Below are positions 27,143-35,132 of a stretch of DNA of 64,000 nucleotides, piece by piece; position 1 is the stretch's first letter; each line of letters begins with the position of its first letter. The stretch spans positions 1 through 64,000 of the forward strand of contig NZ_JAIMIC010000011.1 of NCBI RefSeq assembly GCF_019966545.1, given 5' to 3'. Under the pieces are notes generated by a model, which made no database searches, was not told the DNA's origin, and saw nothing but the letters and a program-made list of their open reading frames with translations. Source of the DNA: Heliomarina baculiformis. Its GTDB lineage: Bacteria > Pseudomonadota > Alphaproteobacteria > Rhodobacterales > Rhodobacteraceae. Both the position numbers and the translations under genes were made by a program.

Positions 27143-27365
27143 CCGGCCAGATATCAAGAGAACTTTCACCGGAATTCCGTTGCCGCTGTTTTCTCCAAGC
27201 TCCATCCATGGACGAAGGCAAAATAAGAATTTTCAAGCCCTTCGCATCAGCGCGTCATCAATCGCTTGTTAACTGAAATTGGCCCGCACATGCCGAAATG
27301 TCATACGGGAGGTGTACAGGGGGTGTACGGATATCATACAGCCTGTGCCCCGGTTTTGGGCCGCC

Positions 27366-27800
27366 TCACCGGCTGCGTCCACGCTTGCGCCACCATTGAT
27401 TCAGGGCCTGATCCGCGTTCTCGAACTCCTCGGCCTGTTCAACCCGCTGCCGCAGCCGCGCCTCGGCAGCCTTGCGCACGGATTCATAGGTTTTCATCTC
27501 GCGAAAGGCCAGTGACATGCGGTTTTCGATGGCCCGCAGATCGGGGTCAATCCGCGCACGATCGCGCTCGGCACGGCCGATTTCGCTGCGCAGCGATCGG
27601 ATGTAATTGCCCAGATAAGGCACGAGTGACGGGTCGGAATTGTAACTCGCCGTCTGCGACTGTTCGAGCAGTTCCTCGCGTCGGCGCTCCAGCCTGTTGG
27701 CCTCGCTGCGCAGCCGTCCCATCTCCTGCGCATCGGCTTCCATCTCGTGCCGCTTCAAACGTTCAATCAGCCCCAGCGCCCGGATGCGTCGCGCTTCCAT
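27366..27800 (-). CDS. FliJ-like coiled-coil flagellar protein
   Basis: 144 residues, almost fully helical and charged, with long coiled coils (residues 10-50 and 65-130). Size, composition and position downstream of motA suggest a FliJ-type export chaperone, but no FliI gene is nearby, unlike the usual fliI-fliJ order, so the name is left open. It begins one base after the stop of the small periplasmic gene at 27802 and shares its transcript with motA. Confidence 0.6.
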   Translation of the reverse strand: MEARRIRALGLIERLKRHEMEADAQEMGRLRSEANRLERRREELLEQSQTASYNSDPSLVPYLGNYIRSLRSEIGRAERDRARIDPDLRAIENRMSLAFREMKTYESVRKAAEARLRQRVEQAEEFENADQALNQWWRKRGRSR

Positions 27801-27801
27801 G

Positions 27802-28083
27802 TCAGTGACCAGAGGCCGGTTTGGGAGCTTCCTGCTCCTCAGGCTCCTCTTCTAACTGCCCGGTTTTAATAAGGATTTTCCGGCGCATGTCTTCCAATAT
27901 CGTGCTGGGGAACCGATGTCTGGCGGCGGGCATCGTCGTCTCATAGGTCGGTGGCGAAGGGTAGGTCACCACCGGTTCCTCGGGCGCATCTTCCGCAGTT
28001 TCTTCGGGCGCCGGCGCCGGACCAGCGGCAAGGGCCGCCCCGGCCCAGAGCAATCCGGCCAGCGCGGCGCACGTCAGTTTCAT
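27802..28083 (-). CDS. Small Glu/Pro-rich periplasmic protein in the motA operon
   Basis: 93 residues with a signal peptide (1-19, MKLTCAALAGLLWAGAALA). The mature part is low complexity, rich in Glu and Pro (PAPEETAEDAPEEP, EEEPEEQEAPKP) around a short ordered core (HRFPSTILEDMRRKILIKTG). It overlaps the motA stop by 4 bases. Function unknown; a periplasmic accessory factor of the stator is a guess from position. Confidence 0.65.
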   Translation of the reverse strand: MKLTCAALAGLLWAGAALAAGPAPAPEETAEDAPEEPVVTYPSPPTYETTMPAARHRFPSTILEDMRRKILIKTGQLEEEPEEQEAPKPASGH

Positions 28084-28946
28084 GAGACTGAAAGCTCTTT
28101 CTGCGACGCTTCGACAGCGTAGAAGTCGGGCTGCATCCGGGTCGGGATATTCCCGCGACCGATCTCGACGCAGATGTTGGGCGAATGGTTCGCAACGATG
28201 GCCACAAAGATATCGCGGATCACGTGGTAGAACGCGCCGTCTTCATCCTCGATCTGTTTGAGACGACCGGAGATTGGCTGCACCATGCAATAGGCAAGGA
28301 AGACGCCAAGGAAGGTTCCGACAAGCGCGCCGCCGATCATCCCGCCAAGCACCTCTGGCGGCTGATCGATTGAAGACATCGTCTTGATCACGCCGAGAAC
28401 AGCCGCGACGATCCCGATCGCGGGCAGACCGTCCGCCATCGTCTGGATCGCATTTGCCGAAGCTAGGGATTCATGGTGATGCTTCTTGATCTTGCGATTG
28501 ATGATTTCCTCGGTCTGGAACTTGTCATCGAACTGCATCGACAACATGCGGAAACTGTCGGTGATCAGTTCGGTCGCAAAATGATCCTTCTGGATTTTGG
28601 GATAGCGCTTGAAGATCTCGCTGTTGCTCGGATTCTCGATATGGTCATCCAGCGCAAGGATGCCCTTTTGCTTATAGATTCGTGCGAGTTCGTACATCAG
28701 GTTCAGCAGATCCTGATAGTCGGCGGCTTTCCATTTCGATCCTTTGATCACGCGAAGGATACCCGCAAGGCTGCTTTTGACGACCGAAAAGGAATTGGCG
28801 ATCACGAACGCGCCGATGGCGGCGCCCCCGATCATCATTCCTTCGAATGGCAGCGCGTGGAGCACGATATCCATCTTGCCGCCGGACAGCATGAAGCCAC
28901 CGAAGACAAGCCCGAAGACGAGAGCAAGGCCAAGGAATAAAGTCAT
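28080..28946 (-). CDS. motA: Flagellar motor stator protein MotA
   Basis: 288 residues with four membrane helices (about 1-22, 34-52, 170-190 and 200-222) and a large cytoplasmic loop between helices 2 and 3. The segment DGLPAIGIVAAVLGVIKTM carries the Pro of the proton path. It pairs with MotB to form the proton-driven stator that turns the FliG ring. motB is 6 kb away on the other strand. It leads a three-gene operon with the Glu/Pro-rich protein and the FliJ-like protein. Confidence 0.95.
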   Translation of the reverse strand: MTLFLGLALVFGLVFGGFMLSGGKMDIVLHALPFEGMMIGGAAIGAFVIANSFSVVKSSLAGILRVIKGSKWKAADYQDLLNLMYELARIYKQKGILALDDHIENPSNSEIFKRYPKIQKDHFATELITDSFRMLSMQFDDKFQTEEIINRKIKKHHHESLASANAIQTMADGLPAIGIVAAVLGVIKTMSSIDQPPEVLGGMIGGALVGTFLGVFLAYCMVQPISGRLKQIEDEDGAFYHVIRDIFVAIVANHSPNICVEIGRGNIPTRMQPDFYAVEASQKELSVS

Positions 28947-29012
28947 CTACACATCCGTCTGAACAAGTTGCCCGCAGGCGTTGTTGTACTTTCATGTATA
29001 AGATAAAGATAA

Positions 29013-29042
29013 TTGACTTTCATACAAGTATAAACAAGAATA
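29013..29042 (+). promoter_or_regulatory. Possible sigma-70-like promoter for the 29077 gene
   Basis: TTGACT at 29013 is followed 17 bases later by AAGAAT, a four-of-six match to the -10 consensus, about 35 bases before the ATG at 29077. It overlaps the CAAGAATAG element that reads toward motA on the other strand, so the two promoters may interfere. Weak match, found by eye. Confidence 0.3.
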
Positions 29043-29043
29043 G
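29035..29043 (-). promoter_or_regulatory. CTATTCTTG element upstream of motA
   Basis: Reads CTATTCTTG on the minus strand, 89 bases before the motA start. A related TATACTTG copy follows 6 bases farther toward motA. The same nine bases, in the direction of transcription, precede flgI and fliL, and shorter TTCTTG versions precede three more flagellar units. Confidence 0.4.
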
Positions 29044-29076
29044 TTTGTAGAACAATTTCAATCTTGGCGAGCAAAA

Positions 29077-30078
29077 ATGGATAGCGACGATTTCTTTGCC
29101 TATATCCTGGACAGCGACCTGGTGCAGATCGCCCTGCCCGACTGGCCCGCCCGGATGTCGCTTGCCGTTTGCCTGAGCGCAGATGGCGATTGCAAAATGA
29201 TCGTCGGACAGAGTGATGAGACGGCGCGGCTTTTGACGCGGGTCGCCAGCGTCATCGAACGCCCCGAGCGCAGCTTTAAGGTCGCCCCGCAGGTCGAAGG
29301 CTGGCCAACTCGTGCGGTGCGGTTCTCGGAAGAGCAGAACATCCTCCACCTCGTCTCCGAAGCGCAGCATCTGGTTGAAATCGCGGAAGAGTTTGCCAAG
29401 GACCCCAAGCGCGCCGAGGCGAACGCAAGTGAAGAGGTAACACGCGAAGAAGTCGCCCGTACGGTTCGCCGTCGCCTGAACCTCGCCCTTGTTGCCAACC
29501 GCACCATCGCGAAACCGAAAGCCGCCGAGCCCGCAGAAACGAGCGAAGGCATGCCTGCCGGATTCGCCTCTCTCAAGGCGCCAAGCCGCCGCGATTGCCA
29601 GTTTTCCACCGGCCATATCGGGGGCCACGGCAAGATGATCCGGGTCATGCTGCTACCGGATCAGGTCTCAATCCAAACCGCGCCCGCCAAGGCGACCACC
29701 ATCGGCTTCAGCTCGGATTTCAGGCATTTCTATCTACCGCGCACCGTGCTCAAGGGCTGGAAAGCCGGTCAAGCCGCGATCATCGATATCGATCCCGAAG
29801 ACTTTCCCCCTGCCCTGCGGGCGGTTTTTCTCAAACAGCGCTTCATGATCGATGCAACGGTTACCTCGGAGGGCGTGTTCCTGACACACGGTCTCGCTGT
29901 GCCCGCAGAGACACCGGCGACCGCCGTACCCAAGCGTCGGTCCCGTCTACCTCTGCGGGCGGCAGCGGTTGCCGCGCTGGCCCTGATCGGTGCCGGGGGC
30001 GCACTGGCAACCCTCGCGGTGCAGCAGGACGCCAATCATATCGCCGAAATCGACCTCGCGTTCTGGGACAACCAATGA
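29077..30078 (+). CDS. Tail-anchored protein of unknown function beside flagellin glycosylation genes
   Basis: 333 residues. No recognised domain; the first 130 residues are acidic with alpha/beta character, the middle (155-285) looks beta-rich, and one transmembrane helix near the C-terminus (about 293-312, RAAAVAALALIGAGGALATLA) leaves a short outside tail. This topology puts most of the protein in the cytoplasm. The stop overlaps the start of the glycosyltransferase-methyltransferase gene (ATGA), so the two and the next gene form one operon. A role in flagellar surface modification or assembly is inferred from that coupling. Confidence 0.72.
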   Translation: MDSDDFFAYILDSDLVQIALPDWPARMSLAVCLSADGDCKMIVGQSDETARLLTRVASVIERPERSFKVAPQVEGWPTRAVRFSEEQNILHLVSEAQHLVEIAEEFAKDPKRAEANASEEVTREEVARTVRRRLNLALVANRTIAKPKAAEPAETSEGMPAGFASLKAPSRRDCQFSTGHIGGHGKMIRVMLLPDQVSIQTAPAKATTIGFSSDFRHFYLPRTVLKGWKAGQAAIIDIDPEDFPPALRAVFLKQRFMIDATVTSEGVFLTHGLAVPAETPATAVPKRRSRLPLRAAAVAALALIGAGGALATLAVQQDANHIAEIDLAFWDNQ

Positions 30079-31421
30079 AATGTGCGGTCATTACCCCGGT
30101 CGGTCCGGGGCACGAGACCCTTCTCGCTGAAAGCTGCGCACCTTCGATCGCGCAGGCCATGGCATTCGAACAGGGCCCGTTCGAAGCCATCGACCATCTG
30201 GTGATGGATGACACAAAGGGCGAACATGGCCGCTCGAACAGGCGGAACGACGCCCTGAAGAAAGCACTAAGCACCGGTTACGACTGGGTTTTCTTCCTTG
30301 ACGCCGATGACGTCATGACTCCCAACGCGTTTGAAGCCTTTGGCGCGGTTCTTGCGGCCGAGCCAGATCTTGATGCGATCTGGGGACTGATCTGCACCTT
30401 TGACGAAGCAGGCAATCCGGAATTGCGCGAAGGCCAGCCCGAACGGATCGACAGCCGCGAAGCCCTCTTGCGGGTCGCGCCCTATCTCTCGCTACAGATC
30501 GGCGCCTTCATCCGCACCGAATGGGCGGCAAAATTCGGGTTCGACCCCGAAATGGATACGGGCGAAGACTTCAAATTCTATTATCAGCTCTGGGCCAACT
30601 GCCGCTGCGCCAAGCGCCCCGAGATCTTTTTCGTCAACCGGCGCGGCCAGCACTCCGGCGGCCCGCGCGGCGCGACGGGCGCGGACTGGTCAAAATCCGT
30701 GCATGAACAATGGGCCGAACAACTTGTCCAAAGCGCCGTCTGGGCAGAAATTCCCGACGGCGGCGACGTGCCGGCAAGGATGCGCGTCACCAACCCGCGC
30801 GACCTTATTCAGGCGGCGCATCTGCGGGGCGAATTCTTCGAACAGGATTCTCTGGCCAAGCTCAAGTCGCTGCTGAAAAAGGACAAACCGTCCATCGTCG
30901 AGGTCGGCGCGAATATCGGGAACCACGTAGTCTGGTACGCCCGCCATCTCGACGCATCTCGGATCTTTCCGGTTGAACCCAACCCCGAGGCGCTGAATCT
31001 GCTCGAGCAGAACATCGATGCCAACGGTATTTCCGAACGGATCGACCGGCGTGGCTGGGGTCTTGGTGCAGGCAGGGGCGAAGGGCGCTTTTCGGCAGTC
31101 ACAGACGATGCCGACAACCTTGGCGCCACCCGACTTGTCGAAAGTGACGAGGGTGGGATCGAAACCCGCAGCCTCGACGAGCTTCTTGGGCAGGATCATG
31201 TCGATTTCATCAAGATCGATGCAGAAGGCATGGAGATGGATGTACTTGCCGGGGCCACCTCGCTGATCGAGCGCGACAAACCGTTGATCTGGATCGAAGT
31301 TCTGCGCCCCAACATGATGGATTTCGTGCAGGGCTGGTGCCGCAGGGCCGGGTATCGCGTCGTGGACAGCACCGCCTACATGAATACCGTCGATTATTTT
31401 GCTATTCCGAAAGGTTCATGA
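30075..31421 (+). CDS. Glycosyltransferase (GT2-like) fused to FkbM-family methyltransferase
   Basis: 448 residues. N-terminal half (1-240): GT-A type glycosyltransferase with the metal-binding DADD at 76-79 in WVFFLDADD and a GEDFKFYYQLW acceptor-side motif near 163. C-terminal half (275-445): FkbM methyltransferase with SAM-binding VEVGANIGNH at 275-284 and the FkbM signature FIKIDAEGMEMDVLAGA near 378. The start overlaps the upstream stop (ATGA) and the stop overlaps the TPR-glycosyltransferase start. A single protein that could both transfer and O-methylate a sugar, within a flagellar island, points to flagellin glycan synthesis; the acceptor is inferred. Confidence 0.85.
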   Translation: MKCAVITPVGPGHETLLAESCAPSIAQAMAFEQGPFEAIDHLVMDDTKGEHGRSNRRNDALKKALSTGYDWVFFLDADDVMTPNAFEAFGAVLAAEPDLDAIWGLICTFDEAGNPELREGQPERIDSREALLRVAPYLSLQIGAFIRTEWAAKFGFDPEMDTGEDFKFYYQLWANCRCAKRPEIFFVNRRGQHSGGPRGATGADWSKSVHEQWAEQLVQSAVWAEIPDGGDVPARMRVTNPRDLIQAAHLRGEFFEQDSLAKLKSLLKKDKPSIVEVGANIGNHVVWYARHLDASRIFPVEPNPEALNLLEQNIDANGISERIDRRGWGLGAGRGEGRFSAVTDDADNLGATRLVESDEGGIETRSLDELLGQDHVDFIKIDAEGMEMDVLAGATSLIERDKPLIWIEVLRPNMMDFVQGWCRRAGYRVVDSTAYMNTVDYFAIPKGS

Positions 31422-33277
31422 CCATGCAAAGCGCCGCGCCAAGTCGCAAGGATCGTCGCGCCCAGATGGCCAAGGCGGCCCGTATCTACGGAATCAAGGG
31501 GCAGGAATCACTGGACCTGCACAAAGCCTATAACGCTCTGGCGCGCGGCGAAATCGCCGAGGCGGTTAGGCTATCTCATCCTATCACGCAGAGCCATCCA
31601 TCCAACCACCACGCATGGGTCGTGATGGGTGGCGCGGCGCTGGGGCAGCGTGAAGGCAAGACGGCGCAGTCCTTCTTTACCCTTGCCGGCCAGATCCGGC
31701 CTAAGGATCCCGTAGTGCTTGCCGGATTGGCCAAGGCGCATGTTCTGCAAGCCCAGGTCGAAGAGGCAGTGCTCTTCGCGGCACAGGCCCTCAATGCCGG
31801 AAGCGACGATCTTGGGCTGGCGGGCATCTATCTTGATTTCATGTCCCGGCTCGGAAGGCGGCTGGCGGCGGCCGAGGTTCTGACACCGGTCGCACATCGC
31901 CTCAGGAACGCCGATCTCAGCTTCCGCCTTGCGGAAATGCTGGTCGAAGCCGAAGAAAACGGCAAGGCGGCGCCATGGTATGAACAAGCGTGGAAACTCG
32001 ATCCGGCACCGGAAAAGTATAGGATCGGTTATCTCCGCGCGCTGGTGATCCAGTGCCGGTTTGACGAAGCAGAAAAGCTGGCGCTCGATCTTTTGGACAA
32101 GGTAGAAGACCGCGATTCCGTGGTCGGCCTCTACCTTCTACTTCTGCGCAGTTCGCGCCGCTATGACGAGGCCGAGAAGCTGGCGGAAGAGAATGATTTC
32201 AAGACGCCCGAAGGGTATGCGCTCGCCCGTGGGGTGATGGCGAATATCCATCAGGACCGCGCCGAATGGGACGAGGCAGACGCCGCCTATCTCGAAGCGA
32301 TTCACGTCACCGGTGACGGCGGCAACATTAACAAGGCCTATGGCGTTTTCCTTTTCCGGTCAGGGAATTACGCCAAGGGTGCCGAGTATTTCGAACGCCG
32401 TCTTGGCGATCAGCAACGCGCACGGCTGCCCGCCGCGAATGCAACACCCGACAACCTGTCGGGCCTGAGCCGCGTGACATTGATGGCCGAACAGGGGGTG
32501 GGCGACCAGCTGGCGCTCCTGTCGCTATTGCCGCTCGCGCCGATTGCCAAGGATGTACCCGTCCGCTTTGTTTCAGAGACGCGATTCAAGCCGCTTCTCG
32601 CGGATAACGCGCTGAATGTCGAACATGTGGACATGGCCGAATTCACCACCACGGCACAAGAGCTTAACCCAAGCGAGCTGGTCTATGTCGGCGACCTCAC
32701 CCGCTATCTCGACGGTGCAGGCAAAAGCGATTGGGCCGGCGATTTTTTGCGTCCCGATCCCGCCCGTATCCAGATCCTTCGCGACAAGTACGCCGGGATG
32801 GCAGAGGGTGCGCCCGTCATCGGCGTAGCGTGGAAAAGTGTCAGCCTTATCGGTCTCTTGCGCTCCATCGAATTGTCAGAGCTTGTCGATGCTCTTCCCG
32901 AGAACGCGCTGCTGGTGAATCTGCAATACGGCGAGACCACCGACGATATCAAAGCCGCGCTTGCCCGCCGCCCCGACCTGCAGATCATATCCGACGATAC
33001 GGTCGACCAGATGCAGGATCTCGCCGGTTTCGCCACGCAGATCGCCGCGCTGGATCATATCGCGACCATCGACAACACGACGGCGCATATGGCCGGGGCC
33101 ATCGGGCATCCGTCGGCGCATGTTCTTATTCCCACCGGGGCGGAATGCATGTGGTACTGGGGCGATCAGCCGGGCGCCGATCCGTGGTACGGCAACTTGA
33201 ACCTGCATCGCCAACAGGTTTCAGGCGACTGGAGCGCGCCGCTTGCGGCTTTGAAAAGCGAACTTGCCGCAAGCTAA
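31418..33277 (+). CDS. TPR-domain glycosyltransferase, FlmG-like flagellin glycosyltransferase candidate
   Basis: 619 residues from the ATG at 31418 that overlaps the upstream stop. TPR-like helical repeats fill residues 20-335 (for example ALARGEIAEAVRLSHP, GGAALGQREGKTAQSFF). The C-terminal 280 residues resemble a GT-B glycosyltransferase of the GT9/GT41-like kind with VGDQLALLSLLPLAP and DHIATIDNTTAHMAGAIG. Caulobacter FlmG has the same TPR-plus-glycosyltransferase plan and modifies flagellin through TPR recognition. Its 3' end converges on the regulator at 33274 with overlapping stops. No sugar (pseudaminic acid) synthesis genes are in the window. Confidence 0.8.
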   Translation: MTMQSAAPSRKDRRAQMAKAARIYGIKGQESLDLHKAYNALARGEIAEAVRLSHPITQSHPSNHHAWVVMGGAALGQREGKTAQSFFTLAGQIRPKDPVVLAGLAKAHVLQAQVEEAVLFAAQALNAGSDDLGLAGIYLDFMSRLGRRLAAAEVLTPVAHRLRNADLSFRLAEMLVEAEENGKAAPWYEQAWKLDPAPEKYRIGYLRALVIQCRFDEAEKLALDLLDKVEDRDSVVGLYLLLLRSSRRYDEAEKLAEENDFKTPEGYALARGVMANIHQDRAEWDEADAAYLEAIHVTGDGGNINKAYGVFLFRSGNYAKGAEYFERRLGDQQRARLPAANATPDNLSGLSRVTLMAEQGVGDQLALLSLLPLAPIAKDVPVRFVSETRFKPLLADNALNVEHVDMAEFTTTAQELNPSELVYVGDLTRYLDGAGKSDWAGDFLRPDPARIQILRDKYAGMAEGAPVIGVAWKSVSLIGLLRSIELSELVDALPENALLVNLQYGETTDDIKAALARRPDLQIISDDTVDQMQDLAGFATQIAALDHIATIDNTTAHMAGAIGHPSAHVLIPTGAECMWYWGDQPGADPWYGNLNLHRQQVSGDWSAPLAALKSELAAS

Positions 33278-33936
33278 TCCGGCTTTTTGACCTCGAACAT
33301 GTATCCGGCCGAACGGATTGTCTGAATCGCGTAGAGCCCTTTGAACGTATCCCTGATCTTGCGCCTTATTCTGCCAATATGAACGTCGAACCGCCGATCC
33401 TGGTAATCCCAGTCGCGCCCGTAGAGATGCTGGGAGAGCTCATCCCGGGTCACGATCCGGCCCATGTGGGATACCAGAACACGCAGAACGCGCTGCTCCG
33501 CAGGGGTCAGTTCAAGCTTGGCAATCAGCGGGTCCGCATCGTTTCCGGATCTTGCGCTCTTGGGCGCGATCCACATCAGCCGCCGGGCAAGGCGCGCGTC
33601 GAATTCAGCTTTTCTGAACGGCAACCGAACAACATCGTGAGCGCCGGCGGAAAAGGCCCAGGCAACACTCGCCTCGGAATCCACATGATCAATTGCAAGG
33701 ATCAAACACCCGGGAAACACCAGACGCAGCCGGGATATCAAAAACAGCGGCGCATCCGTTGGTTGTGTCACCGCGATCACGGCAAGGTCGAGCGGGGGCA
33801 GCTCATGGAACAGCGTCTGAAGGGCCGTCTCGTCGGGATTTTCTATGATCGCTTGCTGCCCTGCCTCGGCAAGACCGGCGAGGATCTCGTGTCGACGGGC
33901 ATCGACCGGATCAACGACAACAGAAATGCCAGACAT
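33274..33936 (-). CDS. Winged-helix regulator with degenerate receiver domain
   Basis: 220 residues from the ATG at 33936 (AGGGGG site upstream). The C-terminal OmpR-type winged helix is well formed (LTPAEQRVLRVLVSHMGRIV, IGRIRRKI, IQTIRSAGYMFEV). The N-terminal receiver keeps the fold but not the chemistry: the position of the phospho-acceptor Asp reads DLAVIAVTQP and the conserved Lys position reads VVRLPF. It is therefore unlikely to be activated by phosphorylation. Its place between glycosylation genes and MucR-like genes suggests a flagellar gene regulator. Confidence 0.8.
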   Translation of the reverse strand: MSGISVVVDPVDARRHEILAGLAEAGQQAIIENPDETALQTLFHELPPLDLAVIAVTQPTDAPLFLISRLRLVFPGCLILAIDHVDSEASVAWAFSAGAHDVVRLPFRKAEFDARLARRLMWIAPKSARSGNDADPLIAKLELTPAEQRVLRVLVSHMGRIVTRDELSQHLYGRDWDYQDRRFDVHIGRIRRKIRDTFKGLYAIQTIRSAGYMFEVKKPD

Positions 33937-34042
33937 GGTCAGCCCCCTAAAATTTGCACAAATAGAGTGTATCTGGCGATGGAACAATCATAGCTTGAAA
34001 ACGTTTTATTTATGCCGTCGATGAACAAAAATATCCAACTTT

Positions 34043-34057
34043 TTGAATTATTCTTAA
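34043..34057 (+). promoter_or_regulatory. CtrA-like site, one mismatch, upstream of the MucR-like gene
   Basis: TTGA, seven bases, TTAA: one mismatch from the TTAA-N7-TTAA full site. Lies 77 bases before the start at 34135, in an AT-rich gap. Weaker than the three exact sites elsewhere in the island. Confidence 0.3.
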
Positions 34058-34134
34058 CCCAGCACCCCTAAATCAGATTTGAACATACACAAAGGTCGCG
34101 CCTGAAAAAAGGCAAACCGAAGGGAGGATGATGC

Positions 34135-34455
34135 ATGACGGTCAGCACTGTCAGGAAAATTTGGCAGAAACTGATCACAGCGCATCAGAGTTGGCGGTTT
34201 GGCATCAGCGGCCGTAACCTTAGTGATTCCAATCACTTCTCCGTAGAAGACGGTGTGTCAGACAATTTCCTGATCTGCCTTGAAACCGGAACAAGGCATG
34301 TCCTGCTCAGGCGGCATATTGCCGAAACCTTAGGCATGACGCCGGCGCAGTACCGCCGACGCTGGGGGCTCCCTGACGACTATCCTATGATCGCCCGTTC
34401 CTATTTGCGTCGACGGCATGCAATAAAAGAGTCATCGTATGAACAACACGAGTAA
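34135..34455 (+). CDS. MucR/Ros-like protein with a broken zinc finger
   Basis: 106 residues with a GGGAGGA ribosome site. The C-terminal region aligns with MucR/Ros (ICLETGTRHVLLRRHIAETL, then MTPAQYRRRWGLPDDYPMI). In the C2H2 finger Cys48 and His61 remain, but the second Cys is Thr51 and the second His is Leu66, so normal zinc binding is unlikely. The N-terminus is shorter than in full MucR. Some Ros homologues are known to fold without zinc, so DNA binding is still possible. It may instead act by forming heteromers with the intact family member encoded 134 bases downstream. Confidence 0.78.
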   Translation: MTVSTVRKIWQKLITAHQSWRFGISGRNLSDSNHFSVEDGVSDNFLICLETGTRHVLLRRHIAETLGMTPAQYRRRWGLPDDYPMIARSYLRRRHAIKESSYEQHE

Positions 34456-34589
34456 CTTATCAAGAATTGCCAACATCACCGAAAGATGTTTGGCCATGAT
34501 GACAAAGATAGTGGTAAAGCGTTCGAATCTAGGGCACACTTGCAACCATAGATTTAGTTGCCACGAAACTTCGTTCCGGAGACAACACA

Positions 34590-35060
34590 ATGAGTGATAG
34601 TAATACCAAGAATTTTTTCGACCAAAACTCCAACGAATTTATGAAAACGCAAATCGTTTCTGCCTATGCGGGCCGGTCCGATGTATCGGTTGATGACATC
34701 ATGAACCTGCTCGCGCGCCTGACCGAATTCGTCAACGGCGCATCGCACTCCCCTGCTACCGCTGCACCAACCGCTCCATCTCAGGTTGAACCAGCTGTGC
34801 CATTGGACAAGGCTATTACCAAAGATAAAGTGTTCTGTCTTTGCTGCGGCAAAGGATTCAAGATGCTGAAACGCCATCTTGGTGCGGAACATGGCCTGAC
34901 CGAGGCTGAATATCGTACGATGTTCAGTCTCCCGGATGATCTGCCGCTTGTTGCGCCCAGCTACTCCAAGAAAAAAGCCGCCTACGCAAAAGAAGCCGGG
35001 TTTGGCAAATACTCTCGCGAAGGTCGAGCCGGCGCGGGCAAGAGCGAAACGATCACATAA
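34590..35060 (+). CDS. MucR/Ros-family transcriptional regulator
   Basis: 156 residues. The N-terminal helical region (20-50) fits the MucR oligomerisation segment; a Pro/Ala-rich linker follows (54-72). The zinc finger is complete: Cys83-x2-Cys86-x9-His96-x4-His101 in VFCLCCGKGFKMLKRHL, then LTEAEYRTMFSLPDDLPLVAPSY. MucR proteins bind AT-rich DNA and repress or silence, and control motility and exopolysaccharide in rhizobia and Brucella. It stands directly upstream of motB (72 bases), in the same direction. Confidence 0.88.
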   Translation: MSDSNTKNFFDQNSNEFMKTQIVSAYAGRSDVSVDDIMNLLARLTEFVNGASHSPATAAPTAPSQVEPAVPLDKAITKDKVFCLCCGKGFKMLKRHLGAEHGLTEAEYRTMFSLPDDLPLVAPSYSKKKAAYAKEAGFGKYSREGRAGAGKSETIT

Positions 35061-35132
35061 TAATTTCGTCTCCCCGGCGACCGGTCCGCTAGAGGCCGGC
35101 GCCCGGGTGACGATTTGTCGAGCAGGTAAGCA

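Noticed and set aside
27143-27365. Gap between the GbdR-like regulator and the FliJ-like gene as a site of gene transfer
   Set aside because: Base composition changes little and no direct repeats or mobile genes are present; it appears to be an ordinary boundary.
30075-33277. GT2-FkbM and TPR genes as one gene broken by a frameshift
   Set aside because: The junction is a clean ATGA overlap and both proteins have complete domain ends.
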